Shown one piece after another: positions 53,859 through 62,338 of a DNA stretch of 64,000 nt. The stretch is from an uncultured Oscillospiraceae bacterium (GTDB taxonomy: Bacteria > Bacillota > Clostridia > Oscillospirales > Acutalibacteraceae). Numbering within the stretch: position 1 is the first letter of the stretch; each line of letters starts with the position of its first letter. The stretch lies in assembly GCA_900547105.1 (NCBI GenBank), contig URFL01000009.1:1-64000 (forward strand). Reading direction: 5' to 3'. The translations under genes were made by a program, and so were the position numbers. The notes beneath the pieces are model-generated. The model saw nothing but the letters and a program-made list of their open reading frames with translations, was not told the DNA's origin and did not search any database.

Positions 53859-55766
53859 ATGAAAAACAGCAAGTCTACCAAACGGGCATGGCTGACCAGC
53901 GCGCTGTCGGTGCTGGCGTGCGTCGCGATGCTCATCGGCACCACCTTCGCGTGGTTTACCGATACGGCCAAAACCAATGTCAACAAAATCCAGTCCGGTA
54001 CGCTGGATGTCGCGCTGGAAATGCTCACCAAGAATGAAGCTGGTGAGGATGTATGGGTCAATGCGGAAAACCAAACGCTTGATTTCAAAAAAGCTGAAGG
54101 CGGCGCAGGTGAAAAAATCCTGTGGGAGCCGGGTTGTACCTACGAATTGCCGAAGCTGCGCGTGGTGAACAACGGCAATCTGGCGCTGAAATACAAAGTC
54201 CAGATTACCGGCATCAAAGGCGACGCCGAGCTGAACAAAGTCATCGACTGGACGATCGGTGATGTGGCGCTGGGCACCGAGCAGCATCTGCTGCCGGAGG
54301 CATCCAATGAGTTCACCATCAAAGGTCATATGCAGGAAACCGCCGGAAACACCTATCAGAACAAATCCATCGACGGCATCGCCATCACGGTTGTCGCAAC
54401 GCAGGATACGGTGGAGCACGACAGCAACGGTAACCAGTATGATAAGGATGCCGATATGACTCCGGATAATTTGGATAAATTGGTTTCGGCCAATGTGACT
54501 GCTCCGGTTGCGGAAAATGGTGATACTGTGCTCGCAAACCAGAACGGCACGGTGGTTGCCACGATCCCCGCTGCTGCTGTCGCGGAGGGCACTAGCAAAT
54601 TGACGCTGAGCGTTATCCCTCAGTCCTCCAATGTAGGCAATATTGCACTGGCATCCGATGAAGCTTATCAGGCTTATGAAGTGAAAGTAACCGGGATGAA
54701 AGCCGACAATGTCACGCCTGTTGAGGTTAAAATCTTTGTCGGTAAAAATTTGGATAATGTCAAGCTGTATCACTACAGCGAGGCTGTGGCCAATTATACT
54801 TATGATGGTGCTACTGGTGTGGTAACCTTTGAAACTGTGACTTTCAGTCCCTTTACCGTCATATATGATGCTCCTGCCATGACTGTTGATGGCGTTGCCT
54901 ACTACGATCTGACCAGTGCTGTGAAAGCAGTATCCGAGGGTGGCACCATCACTTTCTGCAAGAGCACAACCGAGCCGATGAAGCTGACACTGACCGAAGC
55001 CATGACCATTAAGAATGTTGTCTTCAAAGCGACTTCGGGTGTTAAGATCAAGGGTTTGCAGCTTGCTTCGACTAGCGCAAAGACTCGCTTGGACTTGGAT
55101 GGCGTTACATTTGAGGGGATTTCGTTTACGGATAGAGTTGTTATCGGGCAAGATACATCTTCGTATGGCTTGTCCAAGTGCACCAATGTTACCTTTGATA
55201 ACTGTAAATTCGATCTGTCGACTTCTACCGAAAAATATCCGGATGCCATTAAGCGTAGTGGTGCTGCGGTTTCCGGTACGATTTCCGAGAAGGAAACGGT
55301 TGCCTATATGGACGGCCTGACGGTGAAAAATTGTACGTTTACCAATGTCCGCTATGGCGTTTTCGGTGGAAAAGCACGCAATACTACCGTGGAAAACTGC
55401 ACCTTTACCAATTGCTCCAGCTATGCTGTACGTATTGATGATGTCGCTGGCAAGTTGAATATCGTCGGCAATACCGCTGATAAGACTGGCGGTGTTTTGA
55501 CGATCAATACCGTCGGTAACAACTATTCTACTACGGATATTCAGACGGATGTGACCATCAAAGGCAACACAGCTACCGGCATGACCTGTGAAAACGGTAA
55601 TGTGTTCATGACTACCTACGATAACGCCAAAAAAAGCGGAAAATCTAACTATACCATCACCGGAAACAGCTGCACCTACACGCAGTCTTTTGATGAACCG
55701 CTGAACGGCTTCCGTATTAAGAGCACATACGGTCCCAGTGTGGCGGAGTTTATCGAGAATAAATAA
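53859..55766 (+). CDS. SipW-dependent exported surface protein, paralog 3
   Basis: 635 residues from the ATG at 53859 (GAGGAGGAAGTTC upstream). The signal and TasA-like domain (1-200) are followed by a beta-sandwich module (ASDEAYQAYEVKVTGMKADN ... VTFETVTFSPFTVIYD). A C-terminal parallel beta-helix comes last, with repeated TFDNCKF, KNCTFTN, VENCTFTNCSS units as in pectate-lyase-like folds. It shares a 228-base stretch with paralog 1 (53970-54197 against 50583-50810) that I find identical by eye. Confidence 0.88.
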   Translation: MKNSKSTKRAWLTSALSVLACVAMLIGTTFAWFTDTAKTNVNKIQSGTLDVALEMLTKNEAGEDVWVNAENQTLDFKKAEGGAGEKILWEPGCTYELPKLRVVNNGNLALKYKVQITGIKGDAELNKVIDWTIGDVALGTEQHLLPEASNEFTIKGHMQETAGNTYQNKSIDGIAITVVATQDTVEHDSNGNQYDKDADMTPDNLDKLVSANVTAPVAENGDTVLANQNGTVVATIPAAAVAEGTSKLTLSVIPQSSNVGNIALASDEAYQAYEVKVTGMKADNVTPVEVKIFVGKNLDNVKLYHYSEAVANYTYDGATGVVTFETVTFSPFTVIYDAPAMTVDGVAYYDLTSAVKAVSEGGTITFCKSTTEPMKLTLTEAMTIKNVVFKATSGVKIKGLQLASTSAKTRLDLDGVTFEGISFTDRVVIGQDTSSYGLSKCTNVTFDNCKFDLSTSTEKYPDAIKRSGAAVSGTISEKETVAYMDGLTVKNCTFTNVRYGVFGGKARNTTVENCTFTNCSSYAVRIDDVAGKLNIVGNTADKTGGVLTINTVGNNYSTTDIQTDVTIKGNTATGMTCENGNVFMTTYDNAKKSGKSNYTITGNSCTYTQSFDEPLNGFRIKSTYGPSVAEFIENK

Positions 55767-55768
55767 TT

Positions 55769-55878
55769 CCAAGTCCTCTCACCCCGCGTGGGTGAGAGGC
55801 GATCAAAGGGCGCGAGCCGCGCGTTCGCACCTTTTGATCGTTCCTATTGGTGTAAACACGGACAAGCCGCGTGTACAT
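55769..55878 (+). repeat. Intercistronic repeat block, copy 3
   Basis: The first hairpin is replaced by CTCTCACCCCGCG/GGGTGAGAG; the GATCAAA hairpin and the TGTAAACACGG leader hairpin are kept. Confidence 0.88.
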
Positions 55879-55906
55879 AAAAAATTTTTTGAGGAGGAAG
55901 TTCCAA

Positions 55907-57889
55907 ATGAACAACAGCAAAACCACCAAACGGGCATGGCTGACCAGTGCGCTCTCTGTGCTGGCGTGTGTCGCGATGCTCATCGGCACCACCTTCGCGT
56001 GGTTCACCGATACCGCCAAAACCAATGTCAACAAAATCCAGTCCGGTACGCTGGATGTCGCGCTGGAAATGCTCACCAAGAATGAAGCTGGTGAGGATGT
56101 ATGGGTCAATGCGGAAAACCAAACGCTTGATTTCAAAAAAGCTGAAGGCGGCGCAGGTGAAAAAATCCTGTGGGAGCCGGGTTGTACCTACGAATTGCCG
56201 AAGCTGCGCGTGGTGAACAACGGCAATCTGGCGCTGAAGTACAAAGTCCAGATCACCGGTATCAAAGGCGACGCCGAGCTGAACAAAGTCATCGACTGGA
56301 CGATCGGTGATGTGGCGCTGGGCACCGAGCAGCATCTGAAGCCGGAGGCATCCAACGAGTTCACCATCAAAGGCCATATGCAGGAAACCGCTGGTAACAC
56401 CTATCAGAACAAATCCATCGACGGCATCGCCATCACGGTTTATGCGACGCAGGATACTGTCGAGCATGACAGCATCAGCAATGAGTACGACAAAGATGCC
56501 ACATACTACCCTGTGATTGATTATGCGGGATTGAAAGATGCTCTGGCAGTTGGTGGTGATGTGACCGTGAGCGAAAACATTACCGCGGATGCTACGAAAA
56601 CTGGAGCGGCTGATCGTTTGCAGATTAAAAAGCCTACTAACCTGACTTTTGACGGGATGTACACTGTCCCCGGTGAATTGGAAGACTCCAATAACTGGGC
56701 TGCATTGTATATCAGCGCGGATACGACTATCAATGCATCGGACAAAGGCGGAATTGATTGTCTGAATAAGACGGATCCGAATGCAAGCTATATCGGCGGT
56801 CCTTATGTTGCGCATATTACCGGCGGTACGGTCACCGTAAATGGCGGCAACTATTACGGTGGCGGAACGACCTTTCAAGTGCAGCAGGGGACATTGATTG
56901 TTAACGGTGGATTCTTTAAGGTCGCCCCTGATATTGACACACACGATTACAGATATGTTTTGAATTGCGTTGATGCCAGTTATAAAAATGGCAGCGCTAA
57001 AATCATTGTTAAGGGCGGTACTTTCGTGAACTTTGATCCGTCCAACAATGGAGCTGAGGGGGCTGGTACCAACTTTGTGGCGGATGGTTACTCTGTGATT
57101 TCCGAAACCAAATCGAACGGCGAAGTGTGGTACACTGTGGTTAAGGGCACCGGTGTGGTTGCCTCGACCCAAGACGATCTGAACAACGGTATTGCCAACA
57201 ACACAACCGCTACGGTTAAATTGGACAAAGGCACCTATACGCTGCCTGCGCTTAACAGTAAGGATATCACGATCACTGGTACCAAAGATACCGTGATTGA
57301 TATGAAAAGCAAGACGAACAATGGTGCACAGAATGTTGCATTTGAAGGCGTGACGGTTGAGTTCTCTAACGAGAGCTACAAGGGCTTCCAGCACACCGGT
57401 AAGCTGACCTACAAGGACTGCACCATTACCGGCACGCAGGTTTTGTATGCCACGGACGCGGAGTTCGTTAACTGCACTTTCAAGCAGGAAACTTCTGACA
57501 AATATAACGCTCAGGTGTACGGGTCTACAAATGTGACATTCACAAACTGCCACTTCTATGGCACCAACAAGCATGTTTATATTTATCAGGAAACTCTTGA
57601 CTCCGACAAGAATGTGACCTTCAACAACTGCGACTTCCATATGAGTGCAACCAAGGATCTCAAGAGTGCCGTTATGCTTAACGCACCCCTGAATTATGCC
57701 GGTTACAAATATAATGTTGCTATCAATAGCTGCACTGCAGAAGGTGCAAATACAACGGCTGCGGCTAATGAAGCAGGCAATACAAACTATCAGGGTCTGT
57801 ATGGTCTGAAACACAAAGACGGCAATGGCAACGGTAAAATCATTGAAGGTACAGTTACCGTCGACGGTACAGTAGTTTACAGCAAATAA
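55907..57889 (+). CDS. SipW-dependent exported surface protein, paralog 4
   Basis: 660 residues from the ATG at 55907. The signal and TasA-like domain are very close to paralog 3. A first beta-helix-like part (YAGLKDALAVGGDVTVSENI ... IIVKGGTFVNFDPSN) resembles the C-terminus of paralog 1. A second helix follows, with YKDCTITGTQ, FVNCTFKQE, TFTNCHFYGTNK and TFNNCDFHMSA repeats like paralog 3. It thus combines C-terminal modules seen separately in the other copies. No sorting signal is present. Confidence 0.88.
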   Translation: MNNSKTTKRAWLTSALSVLACVAMLIGTTFAWFTDTAKTNVNKIQSGTLDVALEMLTKNEAGEDVWVNAENQTLDFKKAEGGAGEKILWEPGCTYELPKLRVVNNGNLALKYKVQITGIKGDAELNKVIDWTIGDVALGTEQHLKPEASNEFTIKGHMQETAGNTYQNKSIDGIAITVYATQDTVEHDSISNEYDKDATYYPVIDYAGLKDALAVGGDVTVSENITADATKTGAADRLQIKKPTNLTFDGMYTVPGELEDSNNWAALYISADTTINASDKGGIDCLNKTDPNASYIGGPYVAHITGGTVTVNGGNYYGGGTTFQVQQGTLIVNGGFFKVAPDIDTHDYRYVLNCVDASYKNGSAKIIVKGGTFVNFDPSNNGAEGAGTNFVADGYSVISETKSNGEVWYTVVKGTGVVASTQDDLNNGIANNTTATVKLDKGTYTLPALNSKDITITGTKDTVIDMKSKTNNGAQNVAFEGVTVEFSNESYKGFQHTGKLTYKDCTITGTQVLYATDAEFVNCTFKQETSDKYNAQVYGSTNVTFTNCHFYGTNKHVYIYQETLDSDKNVTFNNCDFHMSATKDLKSAVMLNAPLNYAGYKYNVAINSCTAEGANTTAAANEAGNTNYQGLYGLKHKDGNGNGKIIEGTVTVDGTVVYSK

Positions 57890-57894
57890 TAATT

Positions 57895-57967
57895 TCCAAG
57901 TCCTCTCACCCCGCGCGGGTGAGAGGCGATCAAAGGGCGCGAGCTGCGCGTTCGCACCTTTTGATCG
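57895..57967 (+). repeat. Intercistronic repeat block, copy 4
   Basis: CTCTCACCCCGCG/CGGGTGAGAG hairpin and the GATCAAA hairpin are present, without the TGTAAACACGG leader element; the following gene is not a paralog. Confidence 0.85.
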
Positions 57968-57998
57968 AAGACAAACGATCTTATGAGAGGAGAATCTT

Positions 57999-58925
57999 AT
58001 GCCAACGCTCGGTACAGAAACCATATTGATGATTGCAGTGGTTGCGGCGCTGCTGGCTGTGCTGCTGGTCATAAAGCTGATTGCCTTTTTTAATGAATAT
58101 AACAAAGAAACGCAATATATTCGCATTGAAATGAACGAAACACAGGATCTGTCGGAACAACGCTATTGGCAGCAAAAACAATCGTATCATCGGTTGTGCT
58201 TGATTCCGTTCGTGACCGAAAACAATGTGGAAAAAGTCTATTCCGCGCTGCACGGCGGGCGTCATGCGCGAGCCACACAAAAAAGCATCATGCGTATGCT
58301 TGTTCCGATGATTTTGGGCTTGTCGGTTTGCTTGGTATCACTTAGCGGCTTGACCTATGCGTGGTTTACTGCTACGCTGCAAGGCACCACCCAAACCATC
58401 CGCACCGCGGCGTTTCGCGTGGAGGTAACGGTGAAACAGGGAGAGAATTCTGAGCCGGTGGCGGCGGATGACAAGGGAAACTATGCCATCAAAGCCGGCA
58501 AGGCGTATACCTTCACGATGAAAGCCGCCGCCGACAACACCGCCTCCCGCGGGTATTGCAAGTTGCTTCTCAAAAAAGCGGGGGAATCGGCGGGAACACC
58601 GTATTATACCGCGACATTTGAAAAGAACGATACCTATACGCTTACTATGACGCCGGAAAGCGATATGACCGTGACGGTGGAGCCGCTGTGGGGTAAGATC
58701 GAGAAGCAAACGCCATCGGTTTCTGTTGTGGAAAATAATAAAACGATCGGCAGCGCGCCCAAAACAACTACTACCACCTCGGCAGCTGCTGCCCAGCGGG
58801 TTACGTCGACCACGAGAAAACCATCGGCGGTTACAACCACAACGACTGTGCCGAAATCGTCGACCACAACGACCACCACAACTGGCACGACTCATATGAC
58901 AGCCGCCACCACCGAAGAACCCTAA
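57999..58925 (+). CDS. Membrane protein with internal SipW-like signal motif
   Basis: 308 residues after GAGAGGAG. An N-terminal membrane helix (8-30) and a cytoplasmic segment of about 65 residues come first. A second hydrophobic segment (about 100-122) ends in LSGLTYAWFTATLQGTTQ, a clear echo of the paralogs' FAWFTDTAKTN. A compact extracellular beta domain and a very Thr-rich C-terminus of about 60 residues follow. If SipW cuts at the internal site, the C-terminal part would be released while the N-terminal part stays in the membrane. It is the last gene of the locus, before a strong terminator. Confidence 0.75.
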   Translation: MPTLGTETILMIAVVAALLAVLLVIKLIAFFNEYNKETQYIRIEMNETQDLSEQRYWQQKQSYHRLCLIPFVTENNVEKVYSALHGGRHARATQKSIMRMLVPMILGLSVCLVSLSGLTYAWFTATLQGTTQTIRTAAFRVEVTVKQGENSEPVAADDKGNYAIKAGKAYTFTMKAAADNTASRGYCKLLLKKAGESAGTPYYTATFEKNDTYTLTMTPESDMTVTVEPLWGKIEKQTPSVSVVENNKTIGSAPKTTTTTSAAAAQRVTSTTRKPSAVTTTTTVPKSSTTTTTTTGTTHMTAATTEEP

Positions 58926-58935
58926 TGGATGCGAA

Positions 58936-58971
58936 AAAAGCGCAGCTCCCTTTGTCGGGAGCTGCGCTTTT
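58936..58971 (+). terminator. Terminator of the SipW locus
   Basis: A perfect 15-bp stem AAAAGCGCAGCTCCC/GGGAGCTGCGCTTTT, followed by TGTGTG. Confidence 0.88.
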
Positions 58972-59002
58972 TGTGTGTTGAGGGGGCTGTGTGGGATTCT
59001 AT

Positions 59003-59062
59003 CAAGCCTTCCCCTCCGAGGGGAAGGCTTGTGCCCGCCGCACGGCGGTGGATGAGGTGGAA
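59003..59062 (+). repeat. Dispersed intergenic repeat, module B-related
   Basis: CAAGCCTTCCCCTCC-GAGGGGAAGGCTTG palindrome followed by CCGCCGCACGGCGG and GGATGAGGTGG. It appears to be an end-to-end form of module B. Confidence 0.75.
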
Positions 59063-59157
59063 AAGCGGTGGATTAAAGTGTGCTATTGGTTTTCCGCGAT
59101 ACTAAAAATGCGAAATGTGCACAAATTGTTATATTGATAAAATCTTATTGTTTTCTG

Positions 59158-59220
59158 ACACCTCATCCGCTTCGCTGCGCTCAGCACCTTCCCCTCGGAG
59201 GGGAAGGCTTGCGCCTGTCA
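59158..59220 (+). repeat. Dispersed intergenic repeat, module B, copy 2
   Basis: ACACCTCATCCGCTTCGCTG ... CCTTCCCCTCGGAGGGGAAG GCTTGCGCC, close to copies at 43755 and 59511. Confidence 0.8.
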
Positions 59221-59239
59221 TAAAAAGACGCGCAATTCG

Positions 59240-59486
59240 TGGGGCGATGTGGGCATCGTTCCCTACGAAAACACTGGGAAAGATTCTTCGCTGGCGCTCA
59301 GAATGACAGGCTGGGTAGAAATTTCGCCCGGCTCCCTCTGACGAGGGAGCTGTCAAGCGATAGCGAGACTGAGGGAGAGAAAAGGTTTCAGCAATATCCA
59401 AAGTGTGTGCCGGTTTCTCTCTCCCTCCGTTTTTTTGCTGCGCAAAAATCCACCTCCCTCGTCAGAGGGAGGCTTGCGCCCGCTGC
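59240..59486 (+). repeat. Dispersed intergenic repeat, module A, copy 3
   Basis: The same order of elements as copy 1, including the preceding GGGCGATGTGGGCATCGT hairpin and ACACTGGGAAAGATTC. It lies 16 kb away and in the same orientation. Confidence 0.85.
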
Positions 59487-59510
59487 CAGATGCAAAAGCG
59501 GATCGATCTT

Positions 59511-59575
59511 TCACCTCATCCGCTTCGCTGCGCTCAGCACCTTCCCCTCGGAGGGGAAGGCTTGTGCCCGCCGCA
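59511..59575 (+). repeat. Dispersed intergenic repeat, module B, copy 3
   Basis: CACCTCATCCGCTTCGCTGC ... CCTTCCCCTCGGAGGGGAAG ... CCGCCGC. The block 58976-59665 holds only such repeats and no gene. Confidence 0.8.
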
Positions 59576-59668
59576 AAATGACGCGTAATTTGTGGGGCGA
59601 TGTGGGCATTACCCCTTATGAAAATGCCGGAGAGGGCTTGCGGACACTATCGATTTTTTCTTTATTTC

Positions 59669-60259
59669 TCACGGCATGTGGAAGGTGATCTCTTTGCCGT
59701 TTTTGCTCGGCTGCACATCACCGGTCAGCACCGCAATCAAGCTGCGATACAGCAGGGTGGGATCGTCCAAAAACCGATCTTTCACCAGCGCCGCCTGCAA
59801 ATCGTCGCCCACGGTCAACGACAGCGACATCAGCGGCTGATCGCCGTCGTGCATCGAACAGGTCACCTGATACCCATGCTCCAGCTGCCGGATATCCACC
59901 GCGTTTTCGCGTTCCCGCCGCCGGCGGGTCAGCAGCTGCAGCGCCGCCTGCACCGAACGTTCCCGCAGCGTCAGCGGCACCATCGTTGCGAGTGTCGAGG
60001 CGGTTTGCCGTCCGGTATCGGTCAGCGACAGACACCCTTGCTCGTCTTCGGTGATCTGGTGACGCCGCAGCAGCTCCTCCACCGCCGCGCTCACCTCGAA
60101 GAAGTTGGCCATGCCGCGACCGGCCAACACATCGGTGACCGTTTGCAACGGCAGCGGTTCGCCCACGCCGTTTAGCATATAGCAAATCAAAATTTTGATC
60201 TCTTGCGCCGTGTACAGCCCGCCCGGCTCCACACCGGCGAAAAACACATCGCTGGCCAT
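59669..60259 (-). CDS. DUF4364 family protein
   Basis: 196 residues. The N-terminal winged-helix-like segment GGLYTAQEIKILICYMLNGV is diagnostic of DUF4364, a conserved Clostridia family likely to be a transcriptional regulator or a protein with a PadR-like fold. A C-terminal alpha/beta part with DDLQAALVKDRFLDDPTLLY follows. CAGGAGGAAACC precedes the ATG. It is monocistronic with a near-consensus promoter. Confidence 0.9.
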   Translation of the reverse strand: MASDVFFAGVEPGGLYTAQEIKILICYMLNGVGEPLPLQTVTDVLAGRGMANFFEVSAAVEELLRRHQITEDEQGCLSLTDTGRQTASTLATMVPLTLRERSVQAALQLLTRRRRERENAVDIRQLEHGYQVTCSMHDGDQPLMSLSLTVGDDLQAALVKDRFLDDPTLLYRSLIAVLTGDVQPSKNGKEITFHMP

Positions 60260-60288
60260 GGTTTCCTCCTGCTTGATAATCTGCTATC

Positions 60289-60317
60289 ACTATACCACAC
60301 ACCCGCCGGAAAATCAA
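60289..60317 (-). promoter_or_regulatory. Promoter of the DUF4364 gene
   Basis: On the minus strand TTGATT (60317-60312), 17-bp spacer ending in TGG, TATAGT (60294-60289). Confidence 0.75.
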
Positions 60318-60329
60318 GCCGCCCCCGAC

Positions 60330-60358
60330 TTGCGCATGGGTCATAAATGTGCTATACT
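60330..60358 (+). promoter_or_regulatory. Promoter of the lipoprotein gene at 60401
   Basis: TTGCGC (60330-60335), 17-bp spacer, TATACT (60353-60358). Confidence 0.7.
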
Positions 60359-60400
60359 ACCCATACGACATCCTCATTTTGATACGCGAGGTGACGCTTT

Positions 60401-60907
60401 ATGAAACGATGGATCAGCTTTTTGGCGGTGCTGTGCGTAATGCTGGCGGTGACCGCCTGTTCTTCGGATAAAGGAAAGACCAATCCCGACGCGTCGTCCA
60501 CGGTGGAGACCGCACCGCCGCTGTTGTCGGTGGATTTGTCCAAGCTGCTGACGACCGAGCAGATCGCCGATGCGATCGGCACGGCGGTGGGGGAGCCCCA
60601 GATGTACGAGGACAAGACCTGGGCGCACTATACCGGCACCGATTCGCCCAACACAACGGTGGACATCAGCTTGGACGAAAATACGCGCGAGGTATTTGAT
60701 GCGCGCGCCGCACTGTATGCGAACCATACGGCGGTGCCGCAGCTTGGCGAGGTGAGCTGGTGGGATAAGACCAGCGGCGAGCTGCTGACCTACGGCAACG
60801 GCTATATTGTCAGTGTGCGGGTCGGTTTTGCCGACCAGGCGGACGAGGATATGCAGCTGATGGCGACGCGGCATCTGACCGCATTGCTGCTGGACGCGCT
60901 GGCGTAA
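60401..60907 (+). CDS. Lipoprotein of unknown function
   Basis: 168 residues. A lipoprotein signal peptide ends in AVTAC (Cys20), followed by a short Ser/Thr/Pro spacer. A small alpha/beta domain starts at LLTTEQIADAIGTAVGEPQM and includes SWWDKTSGELLTYGNGYIVS and a C-terminal helix. The 'Q.A.a.G' start resembles DUF3558-like lipoproteins, but I would not assign a family. It is monocistronic, behind GAGGTGA. Confidence 0.75.
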   Translation: MKRWISFLAVLCVMLAVTACSSDKGKTNPDASSTVETAPPLLSVDLSKLLTTEQIADAIGTAVGEPQMYEDKTWAHYTGTDSPNTTVDISLDENTREVFDARAALYANHTAVPQLGEVSWWDKTSGELLTYGNGYIVSVRVGFADQADEDMQLMATRHLTALLLDALA

Positions 60908-60920
60908 CAAGCACAAAATA

Positions 60921-60957
60921 AAAACCGGAGTTCGGCGTATCGCCGAGCTCCGGTTTT
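60921..60957. terminator. Bidirectional terminator between the lipoprotein gene and upp
   Basis: A 17-bp stem with one mismatch (60921-60937 with 60941-60957), with T runs on both strands. Confidence 0.9.
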
Positions 60958-60986
60958 TTGCTGTTTCCTGTGGGAAGCAGCGCTTT

Positions 60987-61616
60987 TTATTTGGTGCCGA
61001 AAATGCGGTCGCCCGCATCGCCCAGACCCGGCACAATGTAGCCGTGGTCGTTCAGATGATCGTCCAGCGAAGCGCAGTAGATATCCACATCGGGATGCGC
61101 TTCCTGCAGCGCTTTCAAGCCTTCCGGCGCGGCAATGATGCACATAAATTTGATGCGCTGGGGATGACGCTGCTTGATCTGCGCAATGGCGTCGATGGCG
61201 GAACCGCCGGTCGCCAGCATGGGATCCAGCACGATCACATCGCGCTCGGCGATGTCGCCCGGCAGCTTGCAGTAATATTCCACCGGTTTCAGCGTTTCGG
61301 GGTCACGGTACAGACCAATATGACCAACGCGCGCCGAGGGAACCAGCGTCAGCGCCCCATCCACCATGCCGAGTCCGGCACGCAGAATGGGCACAAACAC
61401 CAGCTTGCGACCCGCCAGCACCTTGCCGGTCATGGTGGTGATGGGGGTTTCGATGGTGGCATCGGTCAGCGGCAGATCACGGGTGGATTCATAGCACAGC
61501 AGCCCGGTGATCTCCGAAATCAGCTCGCGGAATTCTTTGGAGCTGGTGGCTTTGTCGCGCAGGCGCGACACCTTGTGTTGAATCAACGGATGGTCAGCAA
61601 TAAAGGGATTAGACAT
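60987..61616 (-). CDS. upp: Uracil phosphoribosyltransferase
   Basis: 209 residues. It salvages uracil to UMP with PRPP. Typical features are [27 protein letters not shown], the PRPP loop [11 protein letters not shown] and the C-terminal uracil-binding [24 protein letters not shown] precedes the ATG. It is the last gene of the tsaE-tsaB-upp unit, 20 bases after tsaB. Confidence 0.97.
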   Translation of the reverse strand: MSNPFIADHPLIQHKVSRLRDKATSSKEFRELISEITGLLCYESTRDLPLTDATIETPITTMTGKVLAGRKLVFVPILRAGLGMVDGALTLVPSARVGHIGLYRDPETLKPVEYYCKLPGDIAERDVIVLDPMLATGGSAIDAIAQIKQRHPQRIKFMCIIAAPEGLKALQEAHPDVDIYCASLDDHLNDHGYIVPGLGDAGDRIFGTK

Positions 61617-61636
61617 GGGAAAAACCTCCTGTAATA

Positions 61637-62338
61637 TTATTTTTTCAGCGCTTGCCGCGCTTTGAGTTCGCGTTCAGCCTGCGGCAGCCGCAGGTAGGTG
61701 GGCAGCAGCTGCTCGGCGGATACCGGCTGATGGTGCGCCGCTTCTGCCGCCACGCCGTCGGCGTGTTGGAACCGCAAATGCAGCGGTGCCAGCCGCACCG
61801 GCAACCCCGCCGGCTGCATCCGGGTATAGCACAGCTCGGCACCGTCCCCCAGCAGCAGCACCGGCTGTTCCAGTGCCGCCAAGCGTTGCTGCAAGGTGTC
61901 CAGCGGCAGCGCTTCGTCGGGGGTCAGCCGCTCCACCGCGCCGTCCCGGCAGGTGAAGCAGGCGGTGTACACCTGTTGGCAGCGGGCATCCATCGCGGCA
62001 CAAATGACACCGGAAAAGGGCAGCCCCTCCAACCGGCGCGCCATCGCCGCCAGCGTGGATACGCCGATGCAAGGCTTGTCGGCGGCGAATGCCAGCCCTT
62101 TGACCGCCGCCACGCCGATGCGCACACCGGTGAACGAGCCGGGGCCGTTCGCAATCGCCAACGCGTCGATATCGCTCAGCGACAGCGCCGCGTCCTGCAG
62201 CATATGCGCGATCATCGGCATCAGCGTCTGGCTGTGGGTCAGTTGCCGGTGGGTGGATGCCGCCGCGAGGATACGGCCGTCCTCCGCCACCACACAGGAA
62301 GCGGGACCGGCCGAACATTCAACAGCTAACAATTTCAT
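61637..62338 (-). CDS. tsaB: tRNA threonylcarbamoyladenosine biosynthesis protein TsaB
   Basis: 233 residues. It is the dimerisation partner of the catalytic TsaD in making t6A37 of ANN-decoding tRNAs. The ASKHA-fold signatures are [41 protein letters not shown] and [16 protein letters not shown]. Its start overlaps the tsaE stop by four bases. tsaD is not in the window. Confidence 0.95.
   Translation of the reverse strand: MKLLAVECSAGPASCVVAEDGRILAAASTHRQLTHSQTLMPMIAHMLQDAALSLSDIDALAIANGPGSFTGVRIGVAAVKGLAFAADKPCIGVSTLAAMARRLEGLPFSGVICAAMDARCQQVYTACFTCRDGAVERLTPDEALPLDTLQQRLAALEQPVLLLGDGAELCYTRMQPAGLPVRLAPLHLRFQHADGVAAEAAHHQPVSAEQLLPTYLRLPQAERELKARQALKK

Noticed and set aside
53724..58126. 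Long minus-strand frames (682 and 760 codons) opposite paralogs 3 and 4
   Set aside because: They mirror the repeat structure of the plus-strand paralogs and have no start signal; the plus-strand products have signal peptides and proper ribosome binding sites.
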